57,260 nt of DNA from an uncultured Woeseiaceae bacterium (GCA_905480255.1 CAJQPR010000053.1:1-57260); one strand, 5' to 3'; positions 18,341 to 26,801 are shown, numbered from the stretch's first letter. Translations and numbers: made by a program. Notes: generated from the letters alone by a model not told the origin.

Positions 18341-19048
18341 TTAATTACCGGCGCCGTCCGTCATAAGTGTTTCGAGACCATCACGAACGATCTGCGCCCA
18401 ACGGCGTCCAAGTCGTCTGACTTCTGCGGCGTTTGTTACCCGATTCGACGCCGTCAATGATCCTGACTGACGTCCTGCCGAGCGGCGATCCGCCGTTCTG
18501 GCAAATATCGCGTTACTCATCGAATCACGCAATTCCAATACCAGCGTCGCATCGCCCAGCGTGTCCAGAAAGATTTCGCTTCGCCCGACAGGTTCCGGCG
18601 GAACGCGCGAAACGATGTCAAGCAATGCCACTTTGATCAGCAGCACATCGTAGCCCGGCTGATCGACAACCTCATACACTTCACTTCCGGTAATTACGTC
18701 GCGAAACGCGCCGGAAATTTCATCAATGAAAAGTTCTTTGGTGGCTTCGTCGAGACGAAACTCCGATCTGTTCCTGGTACTGGTTGATATCGAACCAGTT
18801 CCGCCGCGACCGCTGTAGGGTCCGCCCTCAACCGCCCGGAATTCTACGGCGACCCGCTCAAACATGACTTTCCTGAAAGAAGTGATATCAATGTCTTCAC
18901 GCGCCCATACAGCGCCCATCGTCGTGTTGTCCATCTTCGTCAGACCATCGAATGATCTTTCGGCATCATCGCCAGTCTGAAATGTCGGAGTGGACGTACA
19001 ACCCGCAATCGCGAAAATAGCGACCGCAAGAAATATTTTTCTGTGCAT
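18341..19048 (-). CDS. DUF3313 family lipoprotein (paralogue 1)
   Basis: A 235-residue protein with a lipoprotein signal (MHRKIFLAVAIFAIAGC, lipidated cysteine at about 17). The mature part contains TGDDAERSFDGLTKMDN, DATLVLELRDS, and SNRVTNAAEVRRLGRRWAQIVRDGLETL. The same blocks occur at 30849-31559 in almost the same order, so the two are clear paralogues; a more distant third copy lies at 29401-30018. DUF3313 proteins are secreted or outer-membrane lipoproteins of unknown role. The gene is followed 48 bases later by the potassium channel gene. Confidence 0.8.
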   Translation of the reverse strand: MHRKIFLAVAIFAIAGCTSTPTFQTGDDAERSFDGLTKMDNTTMGAVWAREDIDITSFRKVMFERVAVEFRAVEGGPYSGRGGTGSISTSTRNRSEFRLDEATKELFIDEISGAFRDVITGSEVYEVVDQPGYDVLLIKVALLDIVSRVPPEPVGRSEIFLDTLGDATLVLELRDSMSNAIFARTADRRSAGRQSGSLTASNRVTNAAEVRRLGRRWAQIVRDGLETLMTDGAGN

Positions 19049-19142
19049 TAGTTTTCCCGGGAGATTCGTGGGGATTTTTTTGTTGTACGGCAGCCAATTC
19101 TACCCCATCGAATTTCAGCAAACCAACCGGGCAAAGGCCCAG

Positions 19143-20594
19143 TCAGGGCACTGAGTCCTGCAAATCTGACAGCCAGTCAACGACCCTGTCTTCCAGCACC
19201 GGATAAAAGGGGTTGTAGCGCAGCCGCAACAGCCAGTCGCTGGAGATTTTCAAAAGGCCCCGTTCCCCGCGAATCTCTGCCTGCCCCAGAAACAGCTTGT
19301 CGCGCGATGCCGGGCGATATCTGCCATACAGCGAATCATCCGGTGCAAAAGGAAGCGCGACGTGCGAAAGGGAAATGATGCCTCTCGGCCATTCGGTGCC
19401 CAGCGGCGTTATTTCAGTCACATCTGCTGAGAACGGCGGTTTCAACCTGGAAACAACCGCAATGCTCTCCGGATTTTCGTTAGTAATCAGACGGATGGAG
19501 AACGGCAGGTCGTCCCGCTCCATCAGCTGATTGGTTAACGGACCCGGGTCGGATACCAGCAATGCGGAATTGATGGCCGATCTATTGATATCGAACAGGA
19601 CAATTTCGTTGCCGTTTTCGGGGAGTCTCACCATCAGCCGGTCAACCACCGCCGTCGTTGAGACAGTAGCGTCAACGGCAGACTTAAACACCAGGATTGG
19701 TGGCATCGTGTTTTGGGTAGCCGAATTTTTCGCGATTCGACTGGCCACCGACTCTGTAAGCTGTCTGACCTGCGAACCAGCATTCGTCGTAAACGAGTTA
19801 TATTTGTAGGGATCGAATTCCGGTATAACTTCGCTCCAGCCGAGCCGACTGAAGCCCGGTAGCCTGCCGAAAGCCGCCGCTGGCCTTGCCAGCATCGCTA
19901 CAGCAGAGATACCAATGGCCGGCGAAATCAGAATCAGGCTATCGGGCGTTCTCAACTCTACTTCATCAAACGAATTCAGCGTGAGATCGAGCGCTAACGG
20001 CGCACCGGTTGAATACCCGGCGATGTGGACCGGCTTGTCTCCGACTTTCGCCACGAGATGGTTCATGGCCAGCCGTGTCGCCGCGGCCATGTCCCGCCAG
20101 GTGGCGTGCTTTAGCTCGCCCGGTGAAGTGCCATGCCCCGGCAACCTGAGACCAATTACCCAGTAACCCTCATCATGCAGTTTTTCGCCGAGCGCGTGCA
20201 GGCTGTAGGGCGAATCCGACATGCCGTGTAACAACAGGACGCCGCCTTTTGAATTGACGCTCTCAAATTCGAAACTACGGTTGTAGTCCGGCTCGCGCGT
20301 CGCCGGGTCCGCAGCACTGCCATTGCTGTAGCGAGCCAGTACGTACGCCGGGCCGGTTTCCACTTTTGAATAAACCTTGTCCCGTAACTCGGAGAACAGA
20401 CGATCCTCAAGTGCCAGGTAATCGCCGAAATTCTGCACTTCATCGCCGAGCATGCGCGCGTCAAACTCTGCGGATAATCTGACGGTATGCCAGGGCTCGA
20501 GCGGCTCATCGGCACATTCGCCGATACAAAGCGTGCCGAGCCCGATAACAATGGCTACGACCAGAGCGAGACCCCAAGCAATCACCTTCATCAT
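19143..20594 (-). CDS. Membrane-anchored alpha/beta hydrolase
   Basis: A 483-residue protein with one N-terminal hydrophobic helix (about 3-24) that is either an anchor or a signal peptide. The hydrolase core begins at GGVLLLHGMSDSPYSLHALG. The nucleophile elbow is GYSTG with S195. D308 (FKSAVDATVS) and H411 (SLSHVALPF) are the likely remaining triad members. The GHG motif LRLPGHGTSPG and the serine elbow resemble carboxylesterases and monoacylglycerol lipases. A roughly 100-residue N-terminal extension and a C-terminal part after the histidine make it longer than typical esterases. Substrate unknown, probably a lipid or ester in the periplasm. Divergent from the porin-like gene. Confidence 0.78.
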   Translation of the reverse strand: MMKVIAWGLALVVAIVIGLGTLCIGECADEPLEPWHTVRLSAEFDARMLGDEVQNFGDYLALEDRLFSELRDKVYSKVETGPAYVLARYSNGSAADPATREPDYNRSFEFESVNSKGGVLLLHGMSDSPYSLHALGEKLHDEGYWVIGLRLPGHGTSPGELKHATWRDMAAATRLAMNHLVAKVGDKPVHIAGYSTGAPLALDLTLNSFDEVELRTPDSLILISPAIGISAVAMLARPAAAFGRLPGFSRLGWSEVIPEFDPYKYNSFTTNAGSQVRQLTESVASRIAKNSATQNTMPPILVFKSAVDATVSTTAVVDRLMVRLPENGNEIVLFDINRSAINSALLVSDPGPLTNQLMERDDLPFSIRLITNENPESIAVVSRLKPPFSADVTEITPLGTEWPRGIISLSHVALPFAPDDSLYGRYRPASRDKLFLGQAEIRGERGLLKISSDWLLRLRYNPFYPVLEDRVVDWLSDLQDSVP

Positions 20595-20801
20595 TTGCCT
20601 GTCCTGCTGCGTGTCACGGGTACAAACTCAGTAAACTGCGTCATCGGGCTTTCTTATCCGGGAAATCGATAGGTATTGTGTGGTGATTTTACCTAATTGT
20701 CGGAATGATAGCCGATAGGACAGCGGATATGCGGACGCGTGCTCAGTGATACGCCGATGAGAACGGATATAGTACGGGCCGGAGATCGAACGAACTTAAA
20801 G

Positions 20802-22109
20802 ATGAGTCAACCGTTTAGCAAACTGGTCATTCACGGCATTGCGCTGACGATGATGCTCACCTTTTCGTCGCAAGGTCGTGTTATGGCGCAGGACACCGCT
20901 ACCTCTGATACTGAACCTGGCGACACCGGTGAACTCAATAACGAAATTGTCGATGCAAGCGACACCAACGATGACGACACGGCAGACATCGACACTGAAA
21001 GTACCGTGGATACCATTTCCGCGGATGCTCAAAGCCGGTTTCAGTTCCGCGGTGACTTCAGGCCACTGTATACCAGGAACGAGCGTGATCGCCGTGACGA
21101 AACGACAACAACAAATTCTCAAGGCCAATTCAGGCTAAGACTAAAAGGCACGGCACTTGTAAAAGAAGGAATCCAGGTTGGCACGCGCCTGGCCTGGCGC
21201 TGCGAAAGTGATGACTGCGGCATGGACTGGATCGCAGAAAGAGCGATCCCGGGAAACAATGGTCTTGAGGCAGGACAGGCTACCTTTGATGAGTTGTACG
21301 CACACTTCTTCAGGCAAGAAAAATTCAATGTCACAGTTGGTCGTCAGCAGACACGGTTCGTACTGCGTGGCGGAGTCTTTGCGCGATCGCTGGACAGAAA
21401 CGACAGCAACAATACCAACGTCACCTGGACCGACGGTTTTCATGCGACGCTGCGGAATCTCAAGGGAAGAAATTGGGAAACCCACCTGATCATGCAAAAA
21501 AATTCGGCGGACGGATCAGGCAGCATTCGCAGGGGTCTACTCGATTTCAGTAGCTCGGCCGCCCGGCAAACCTATTTCATCGCTACCGAAAATACGAATC
21601 AGTGGGGGCCGGTCGTACAACGTGCGCTCGATATATCGTACTTGCCCGACTCTTTGCTTGTCGACGGCACGGATACCGGTAGAAGGGAAAATTACCTGGC
21701 GATCGTCGGGCGTCTTGCCATGCGCTGGCCGCTCGGTTCCGGAGGCGCAGCGCTCCGAGCGGGGATGGAACTCGGCTATGCTCCCGAAACACCAACCTCC
21801 GCTGCGGTCGACATCGACGCCGACGTGGACGGCCTGGCCTGGAACGTAGCCGTCAGCCTGATGGAATTTCGACCGCGCCATAACATTGGAGTCAATTACG
21901 GGCAGACTGGCGCGGGCTGGCTCCTGTCACCGAACTTCCGGGAAAATGAGGAATTGTTTGAAATTCGCTACCAGTGGCGACCGGCAAATTTTCCGGCGAT
22001 TGATGTCCGGCTTCGGTTACGGGAAGATATCGAACAATTGACCAGCGTATTAACCAAACAGAGGGTTGTCGACGCATTCATCAGGCTGACCTGGCAGGTT
22101 AGTCGCTGA
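20802..22109 (+). CDS. Porin-like outer-membrane beta-barrel protein
   Basis: About 435 residues from the ATG at 20802, which opens a signal peptide ending near RVMAQD. The frame extends back to a GTG at 20739, but the extra residues are not signal-like. The mature N-terminus is a 45-residue linker very rich in Asp, Thr and Glu. A barrel follows with alternating strands (FQFRGDFRPLYTRNERDRRDE, FRLRLKGTALVKEGIQVGTRLAW) and a final strand FIRLTWQVSR. YAHFFRQEKFNVTVGRQQTRF resembles putative porins and alginate-export-like barrels. Substrate unknown. It is followed 25 bases later by another exported protein on the same strand. Confidence 0.7.
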   Translation: MSQPFSKLVIHGIALTMMLTFSSQGRVMAQDTATSDTEPGDTGELNNEIVDASDTNDDDTADIDTESTVDTISADAQSRFQFRGDFRPLYTRNERDRRDETTTTNSQGQFRLRLKGTALVKEGIQVGTRLAWRCESDDCGMDWIAERAIPGNNGLEAGQATFDELYAHFFRQEKFNVTVGRQQTRFVLRGGVFARSLDRNDSNNTNVTWTDGFHATLRNLKGRNWETHLIMQKNSADGSGSIRRGLLDFSSSAARQTYFIATENTNQWGPVVQRALDISYLPDSLLVDGTDTGRRENYLAIVGRLAMRWPLGSGGAALRAGMELGYAPETPTSAAVDIDADVDGLAWNVAVSLMEFRPRHNIGVNYGQTGAGWLLSPNFRENEELFEIRYQWRPANFPAIDVRLRLREDIEQLTSVLTKQRVVDAFIRLTWQVSR

Positions 22110-22134
22110 AGCAGCACAACCAAGGGAAAGACTG

Positions 22135-22860
22135 ATGAAAAGAACTACTTTGCTTCTGATATCGGCGCTCGCCGCCGGATCATTGTTTGCAGACACTATT
22201 GAACTGGCCGATGGCCGCTTGCTGGAAGGTGACTTCGTTGGTAGCAGCAACGGCATCATCATGTTCAATACGGGTGAAGGCATCGAGGCATTCCCCGAAG
22301 ATGAAGTTGTCGGTTTATTTTTCAGTGACGGCATCGCTACAGCCGAAGCATTGATTACATCTGACGGTGCCGGGCAACTCACTGTACCTGCCGGCACCCG
22401 ACTGGTTATTCGTATGTCAGATACTGTCGATTCCAGCCGCAATGGAGTGGGACATCGTTTCAGGGCGCAACTTGACGGTGCGGTTGTGATCGATGGCGTG
22501 ACCGCACTTCCGCGAGGCACTCAACTACAGGGCCAGATCACCGGGTCGCAACAGGCCGGACGTGCGGTTGGGTCGTCGCAATTGTCGCTGACGTTTACCG
22601 ATTTCATCCTGAACGACGAATTCATTCCGATCTCCACCGGCGCCATGTCGGCGCAGTCCGGCGACGAAGCAGGCAGGACGCTCGGCAGGACGGCTCGGGC
22701 CGCCGCAATTGGCGGTCTCGCTAATGGAAGTCGGGGTGCAAGAACGGGTGCTGCCATCGGGGCAGGCGTATCACTTCTGACCAGTGGTGCAAGTATCAAC
22801 GTTCCTCGGGGAACCATCATTGAAACCAACCTGGCCGCCCCATTAACTATCAACCTGTAA
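22135..22860 (+). CDS. Exported protein of unknown function with glycine-rich segment
   Basis: A 241-residue protein with a signal peptide (MKRTTLLLISALAAGSLFA). Residues 22-65 hold a small module, ELADGRLLEGDFVGSSNGIIMF..., that recurs at the N-terminus of both DUF481 proteins here. Residues 80-150 read VPAGTRLVIRMSDTVDSSRNGVGHRFRAQLDGAVVIDG, a beta-rich domain found in envelope proteins that carry IPAGT...V-repeats. Residues about 172-215 are rich in glycine and alanine (GRTLGRTARAAAIGGLANGSRG), resembling glycine-zipper membrane-active segments. A good ribosome binding site (AAGGGAAAG) precedes the ATG. Function is not recognised; probably periplasmic or outer-membrane associated. Confidence 0.7.
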   Translation: MKRTTLLLISALAAGSLFADTIELADGRLLEGDFVGSSNGIIMFNTGEGIEAFPEDEVVGLFFSDGIATAEALITSDGAGQLTVPAGTRLVIRMSDTVDSSRNGVGHRFRAQLDGAVVIDGVTALPRGTQLQGQITGSQQAGRAVGSSQLSLTFTDFILNDEFIPISTGAMSAQSGDEAGRTLGRTARAAAIGGLANGSRGARTGAAIGAGVSLLTSGASINVPRGTIIETNLAAPLTINL

Positions 22861-22882
22861 CAGTCTTTATATTTACCAGGCA

Positions 22883-22900
22883 ACCTGCCGCGAGGCAGGT
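22883..22900 (+). terminator. Hairpin with GCGA tetraloop after the porin operon
   Basis: ACCTGCC and GGCAGGT form a perfect 7-bp stem closed by a stable GNRA-type loop, GCGA. It lies 23 bases after the stop at 22860 and before the next gene. No T-run follows, so it is better read as a 3'-end stabilising hairpin or weak terminator. Confidence 0.4.
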
Positions 22901-22949
22901 CACCTGAATTCCCCTTGGTCCTTACGGACAACTGACTCCGGCCTTGCTA

Positions 22950-23699
22950 ATGAAATATCGAATCACGAGCCTGATTGCGGTCGCAATTTTGCTGAATGCC
23001 ACAGAAAGCTCTGCGCAGAGCGACACCGAGTGGCTTGTAGCTCCCTACCTCTGGTATCCCGACATTTCTCTCGATCAATCGTCGGGCGGTGGTGGCGGCA
23101 TTAGCGGCAGCGACCTCCTGAGCAAGACTGATGCCGTTGGCATGATCCGGATCGAGGCGGCCCGGGATCGCTGGGGCCTGACGTTCGACTATATATTCCT
23201 GTCGATTGCGGATTCCCGCGATGTCGCTTTGCCGACGCCACCTGGCGGAAACCTGGACGTGCGGGGTGACCTCGATCTCACCGTTATTGAGTTCGCAGGT
23301 TTCTATCGACCCTCGGGTAGCGAAACCGGAATCAACTACCTGGCCGGTCTGCGTTCAATTGATGCGGACAAAGTCCTGCTGGTAACGCCGCCCTTCGGCG
23401 GCCCATCAGAGCGATTCGAGGGTGACAACCGGGTCACGGATTTAATGCTCGGTGCCCGGTACCTGCACCGATTCAATGATCATTGGGATCTCACCGCTCG
23501 GGCTGATCTAAGCTTCGGCGATTCAGAAGGAACGTTTAACCTGCTCGCCGGTCTCGGCTATCGCTTCAACGATCTTTTCGCCGTCAACCTCGGCTATCGC
23601 CATGTCAACCTTGAATACGAGGAGACGGACGACGGTGCCGCCGTAACCACTGAGCTTACCCTCTCAGGTCCGACGCTCGGCCTGCTCTTCAGATTTTAA
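22950..23699 (+). CDS. Outer-membrane beta-barrel protein
   Basis: About 249 residues from the ATG at 22950, which starts a signal peptide (MKYRITSLIAVAILLNATESSAQS). The mature protein starts EWLVAPYLWYPDISLDQ and has a glycine-rich loop (SSGGGGGISGS). A run of amphipathic strands follows: WGLTFDYIFLSI, NYLAGLRSID, VTDLMLGARYLHRF, LFAVNLGYRHVNLEYEE. It ends in LGLLFRF with the terminal phenylalanine used by the Bam machinery. This looks like an eight- to ten-stranded OmpW/OmpA-like barrel without a plug domain. Function unknown. It follows the 22135 gene on the same strand. Confidence 0.72.
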   Translation: MKYRITSLIAVAILLNATESSAQSDTEWLVAPYLWYPDISLDQSSGGGGGISGSDLLSKTDAVGMIRIEAARDRWGLTFDYIFLSIADSRDVALPTPPGGNLDVRGDLDLTVIEFAGFYRPSGSETGINYLAGLRSIDADKVLLVTPPFGGPSERFEGDNRVTDLMLGARYLHRFNDHWDLTARADLSFGDSEGTFNLLAGLGYRFNDLFAVNLGYRHVNLEYEETDDGAAVTTELTLSGPTLGLLFRF

Positions 23700-23834
23700 C
23701 CAGATTACCAACGGATGCTCTTACCGTGTTATCGCGAAGGCCTGTGAGGTTGACCTTAATCCCTGCCAGGCGGCTGCGGGCTTCACTGATGTTCGTGGCG
23801 AACAATTTCGCATTCAATAATAAACAGGCACAAT

Positions 23835-23868
23835 ACGACGACCCCAATTCAGGGTCGTCGTTTTAATT
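23835..23868 (+). terminator. Terminator or attenuator hairpin abutting the DUF481 start codon
   Basis: ACGACGACCC (23835-23844) and GGGTCGTCGT (23852-23861) form a perfect 10-bp stem with a 7-base loop, followed by TTTAATTTT. This has the form of an intrinsic terminator on the plus strand. It ends only about ten bases before the ATG at 23875, occupying the place where a ribosome binding site should be. It may end the upstream transcript while the DUF481 message starts very near its own ATG, or act as a leader control element. Confidence 0.65.
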
Positions 23869-23874
23869 TTACGT

Positions 23875-24945
23875 ATGAACCGATTTGCGCGATTCGCACT
23901 GAGTCTTTTACTGGTTGTCAGCACGCATTCGCTCGGCGAAGAAGGTACCTTTTCGCCTCCCGAAGATGGCTTTGACTGGATTCGTCTGACGTCTGGTGAA
24001 TGGCTGCGCGGCGAGATTATTGGTCTTTTCAATGACGAACTGGAATTCGACAGCGACGTCCTCGATGACCTGGTTATTGATTGGGAGGACGTATCGGAAC
24101 TGCACAGTCCGCGCACGCTCGGAATTAGAGTGCAGGGGCTGCAGCCCTATGACGGACGGGTTCGTATCACTGATTCCGATGTTGTTATTATTTATGGCGA
24201 GGACGAATGGGTGTACCCGAGAGAACACCTGATTTCTCTGACGATTTCGGCGGAGAGAGAATGGGACCGCTGGTCTGGGGAAATCTCTTTGGGCACCAAT
24301 GTTCGCCGTGGCAATACGGATTTCGTTGAGTACAACGCCATCGCTCATCTTGAGCGGCGTACGCCTTTGTCGCGCATCTTTATTGACTACATTGGCAACT
24401 TCAACGAAACCGAAGGTATAAAGGTCACCAACAATCATCGTGTCAGCGGTGTCTTCGACCGGTTCAGCGACTCCCGTTTTTTCTGGCGACCATTGAATTC
24501 ACAGTATTTTCGGGATCCGTTCCAGAACATCGCTCACCAGATTACTGTTGAGACCGGCGTTGGCTACGAGCTGATTAACAACAAAAGAACCGAGTGGGAA
24601 ATTTACGCGTCCGTCGGTGCAAACTCAGTGGAGCGCGTCTCGGTCGAGTCGGACCAGGAGAAAACCAGTCGCTCACCCTCTATGAGCCTGGGGACCGATT
24701 ACGAGATCGAGCTCACGGACTGGATCGATTACCTCCTGTCTTTCCAGATGACATTCGTCGACGAAGCGTCGGGCGACTACCAACACCACCTGTTGACGAC
24801 GATATCAACCGACCTCTGGCGGGACCTGGACTTTGACGTTTCCCTGGTCTGGGATCGAACCCAGAACCCTCCACCCAATGCCGTCGGAGAGACTCCGGAA
24901 CAGGATGATTTTCGTTTGATGATCGGAATATCATTCGAGTTCTGA
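23875..24945 (+). CDS. DUF481 family outer-membrane protein (YdiY-like), copy 1
   Basis: A 356-residue protein with a signal peptide (MNRFARFALSLLLVVSTHSLG). Residues 35-90 are a small beta module (RLTSGEWLRGEIIGLFNDELEFDS) also seen in the genes at 22135 and 31606. The DUF481 barrel runs from about 120 to the end. The typical GEISLGTNVRRGNTDFVEYNAIAHLERRTPLSR marks its start and FRLMIGISFEF its final strand. E. coli YdiY of this family is acid-inducible; the role is otherwise unknown. No ribosome binding site is visible because a terminator-like hairpin ends ten bases before the ATG. Confidence 0.85.
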   Translation: MNRFARFALSLLLVVSTHSLGEEGTFSPPEDGFDWIRLTSGEWLRGEIIGLFNDELEFDSDVLDDLVIDWEDVSELHSPRTLGIRVQGLQPYDGRVRITDSDVVIIYGEDEWVYPREHLISLTISAEREWDRWSGEISLGTNVRRGNTDFVEYNAIAHLERRTPLSRIFIDYIGNFNETEGIKVTNNHRVSGVFDRFSDSRFFWRPLNSQYFRDPFQNIAHQITVETGVGYELINNKRTEWEIYASVGANSVERVSVESDQEKTSRSPSMSLGTDYEIELTDWIDYLLSFQMTFVDEASGDYQHHLLTTISTDLWRDLDFDVSLVWDRTQNPPPNAVGETPEQDDFRLMIGISFEF

Positions 24946-24950
24946 TCCCG

Positions 24951-25214
24951 TTATGCCACGTGGAAGGGGAATAGCAACGGCGCCACCAATACGGTGACCA
25001 GGAAACTAAGCAGAAGCATTGGCACTCCGACTTTGACAAAATCCAGGAACCGATACCTGCCTGGTTCAACGACCAACGCGACCACGGGTGTCGACACCGG
25101 CGTCGAAAATGCCGACGACGCAGCGATGACCACGGCTACAGCAAACGGATAAGGCGACACGGATAACGCATCGGCCGCCTGCAACGCGATGGGTGCGACC
25201 AGGACCGCGGACGC
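24951..25214 (-). pseudogene. C-terminal remnant of an SLC13/DASS-type transporter
   Basis: The minus strand encodes about 85 residues that match only the end of an SLC13-family anion transporter: [45 protein letters not shown], and a final helix. An intact member has roughly 400-600 residues. The frame continues to an ATG at 25259, but that upstream part ([14 protein letters not shown]) is the antisense of a different gene remnant. No rest of the transporter lies nearby, so this is a truncated, probably dead gene. Its stop lies five bases after the convergent DUF481 stop. Confidence 0.75.
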
Positions 25215-25220
25215 ATAATT

Positions 25221-25382
25221 AATGCCGGTGCCGGCCTCAACTATGCACTGGCCGAACACCCTGGCCTTGGATTGAGTTACAACTTCTTTGAGCTTGACGT
25301 TGGGGTTGATGACTCACCCTGGCAAGGCAGCGTGAGACATCAGTTCAATGGCGCTTGCGTTTACCTTAGCGCTTATTGGTGA
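25221..25382 (+). pseudogene. C-terminal remnant of an outer-membrane beta-barrel gene
   Basis: Plus-strand codons from 25221 read [15 protein letters not shown], then [19 protein letters not shown], then VRHQFNGACVYLSAYW and a TGA at 25380. This is the last two or three strands of a barrel with the usual aromatic C-terminal residue. It is similar to the end of the 39450-40994 protein (AGIAYNFYQTELDS..., RHQGPVLFISANF). There is no start codon in the fragment. It meets the SLC13 remnant head to head at about 25215-25220, so a deletion or rearrangement fused two unrelated broken genes. Confidence 0.65.
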
Positions 25383-25396
25383 GCGCCCGAAAACTG

Positions 25397-26092
25397 TTAT
25401 TTTCTGACGGAATTTTTGTCCGTACCGCGCGGCCAGTTGTCATCGAATAGCTCCGGATTCAAATCCAGATTTCGGGCTGTTCCCTTGTAGTTCACTGTCA
25501 GCGTCGCACCACCAGCACTGCTCGATATGATCTGCCTGGCTGGTAACCATGATGCTTCATCAAACCAAACCTGAATTTTCGATACGACTTCACGTACGTT
25601 GTCACGTTTCGGCGTAAGTTCAAGACCGAGCGTCCGCCGGTCACCAATCGTTTCCTCACCGACAAATGTGACGAGAAAATCGTCCTCAAGATCCTTGCCT
25701 GTCGTGGAAAATCCCACGGGGATATAGACCTCAAGCCTGTTTTTGTGCCGATTGAGATTGTATTGGTCAACCGTTTCGGCCTCAGCATCATAGAAATGCA
25801 AAGTCTTTCCTTCCAGCAAAACCGTTCTTTTCTTCGGCATCTCAACGCTGATGCGAAACTCGCCGCGTTCGTTGATATATATCCGACCGCTTCTGATTCT
25901 GTCAGCACCCTGAGCCTGTCCTGTCCAGTCGACATCCACTTCGGCGAGCACTGATTCCAGGTCACTGCCCTGGCGATCCAGTTGACTAACGGCACGTTCC
26001 ATCGTCCAGTTAAGTTCATTGTTCTGCGCATTCGCGCTGGGTGCGAATGCAATGGCAAGAATCAGGCCTGCCAGAATCAGTATTGTCTTCAT
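25397..26092 (-). CDS. LolA-like outer-membrane lipoprotein carrier protein
   Basis: A 231-residue periplasmic protein with a signal peptide (MKTILILAGLILAIAFAPSANAQ). The LolA/LolB-like fold is suggested by the pattern SGRIYINERGEFRISVEMPKKRTVLLEGKTLHFYDAEAETVDQY, TLGLELTPKRDNVREVVSKIQVWFDE and a final NPELFDDNWP. Housekeeping LolA shuttles lipoproteins across the periplasm. This copy is not beside ftsK/serS as lolA usually is; it sits directly after a sortase and its substrate, so a dedicated carrier role is a reasonable guess. A strong terminator separates it from the substrate gene, implying its own promoter or read-through. Confidence 0.78.
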   Translation of the reverse strand: MKTILILAGLILAIAFAPSANAQNNELNWTMERAVSQLDRQGSDLESVLAEVDVDWTGQAQGADRIRSGRIYINERGEFRISVEMPKKRTVLLEGKTLHFYDAEAETVDQYNLNRHKNRLEVYIPVGFSTTGKDLEDDFLVTFVGEETIGDRRTLGLELTPKRDNVREVVSKIQVWFDEASWLPARQIISSSAGGATLTVNYKGTARNLDLNPELFDDNWPRGTDKNSVRK

Positions 26093-26106
26093 CGTTCGTC
26101 CTTCTC

Positions 26107-26138
26107 AAAAAAACCGGAGCCTCCCGCGAGGCTCCGGT
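26107..26138 (-). terminator. Intrinsic terminator after the LPSTA substrate gene
   Basis: Read on the minus strand, ACCGGAGCCTC and GAGGCTCCGGT form a perfect 11-bp GC-rich stem with a four-base loop, followed by an unbroken T-run (A-run 26107-26113 on the plus strand). It lies 15 bases after the stop of the sortase substrate gene and 15 bases before the LolA-like start. It would end most transcripts of the upstream operon here. Confidence 0.85.
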
Positions 26139-26153
26139 CTGCAGGAGCCTTTT

Positions 26154-26723
26154 TTACCGTGAACGGCGACGGTAAATCCGCATCAGGAAAGCCGAAAATA
26201 GCGCCGCGCCACCGAGAGCGCCAAAAGTCGACAAAGGGCTGGCTGTTGACGGTAATGCGGCACCGGCGCCACCGTCATCTTCGTACAGCGAATAACCAGA
26301 GTACGTTACGAACGTCGCCATCGGCGCATCGATATGGGCTTCCCAGCGATCACCTGGCAGATACAGGTTGAGTTCCTGACCACGCTGCAGTTCGCGAATA
26401 CGATAATCCCTGCCACCGATATTGGCGCGCCAGCTGGGATCCAATTCTGTCCGATGCGTCGGGCCGTAAGAGCCGTCCGCGTGCTTGAATCTGAACGTTG
26501 CACGGTTGGTTCCCGTGCGCATCACCTCAACCGACATCTTCGCAAATCGCTCGCCATCGACTTCGACGACATCGAGGCAGCCTTTCTGGGCATCCGGATA
26601 GCGAGACGTGATTTCATAACTGAATTCAATGTCTGCGCAGGTCAGATCAGCCTGGGCTGACGCCGTGGTGCCGATTGCCAAAAATGGTAATGCGGACAGT
26701 AATGCGATAAATCTAAGTTTCAT
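26154..26723 (-). CDS. Small secreted sortase substrate with LPSTA sorting signal
   Basis: A 189-residue protein with a cleavable signal peptide (to about residue 25, TTASAQA). The mature region (26-150) is mostly beta-type and polar, with two cysteines, C29 and C49, that could pair. The C-terminus has a sorting signal: LPSTA at 157-161, a hydrophobic helix (about 167-184) and a basic tail RRRSR. Class D sortases cut between Thr and Ala of LPxTA motifs. The gene starts 41 bases after the sortase stop with a strong AGGAGAGGA site. Unlike described marine proteobacterial sortase targets it has no VIT or von Willebrand A domain, and the mature domain is not recognised. Confidence 0.82.
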   Translation of the reverse strand: MKLRFIALLSALPFLAIGTTASAQADLTCADIEFSYEITSRYPDAQKGCLDVVEVDGERFAKMSVEVMRTGTNRATFRFKHADGSYGPTHRTELDPSWRANIGGRDYRIRELQRGQELNLYLPGDRWEAHIDAPMATFVTYSGYSLYEDDGGAGAALPSTASPLSTFGALGGAALFSAFLMRIYRRRSR

Positions 26724-26736
26724 TATTTCCTCTCCT

Positions 26737-26801
26737 GGTTAGTTGTTTTGGTTAGTTGTTTTGCTTAGTTGTTTTGCTTAGTTGTTTTGGTTAGTTGTTT
26801 T
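26737..26801. repeat. 13-bp tandem repeat, five copies, across the sortase 3' end
   Basis: The unit GGTTAGTTGTTTT (two copies read GCTTAGTTGTTTT) occurs five times head to tail from 26737 to 26801, with a broken sixth copy after it. It covers the last codons and stop of the sortase gene and most of the gap before the substrate gene. As 13 is not a multiple of three, gain or loss of one unit inside the gene would change the sortase C-terminal residues and stop position. Confidence 0.95.
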
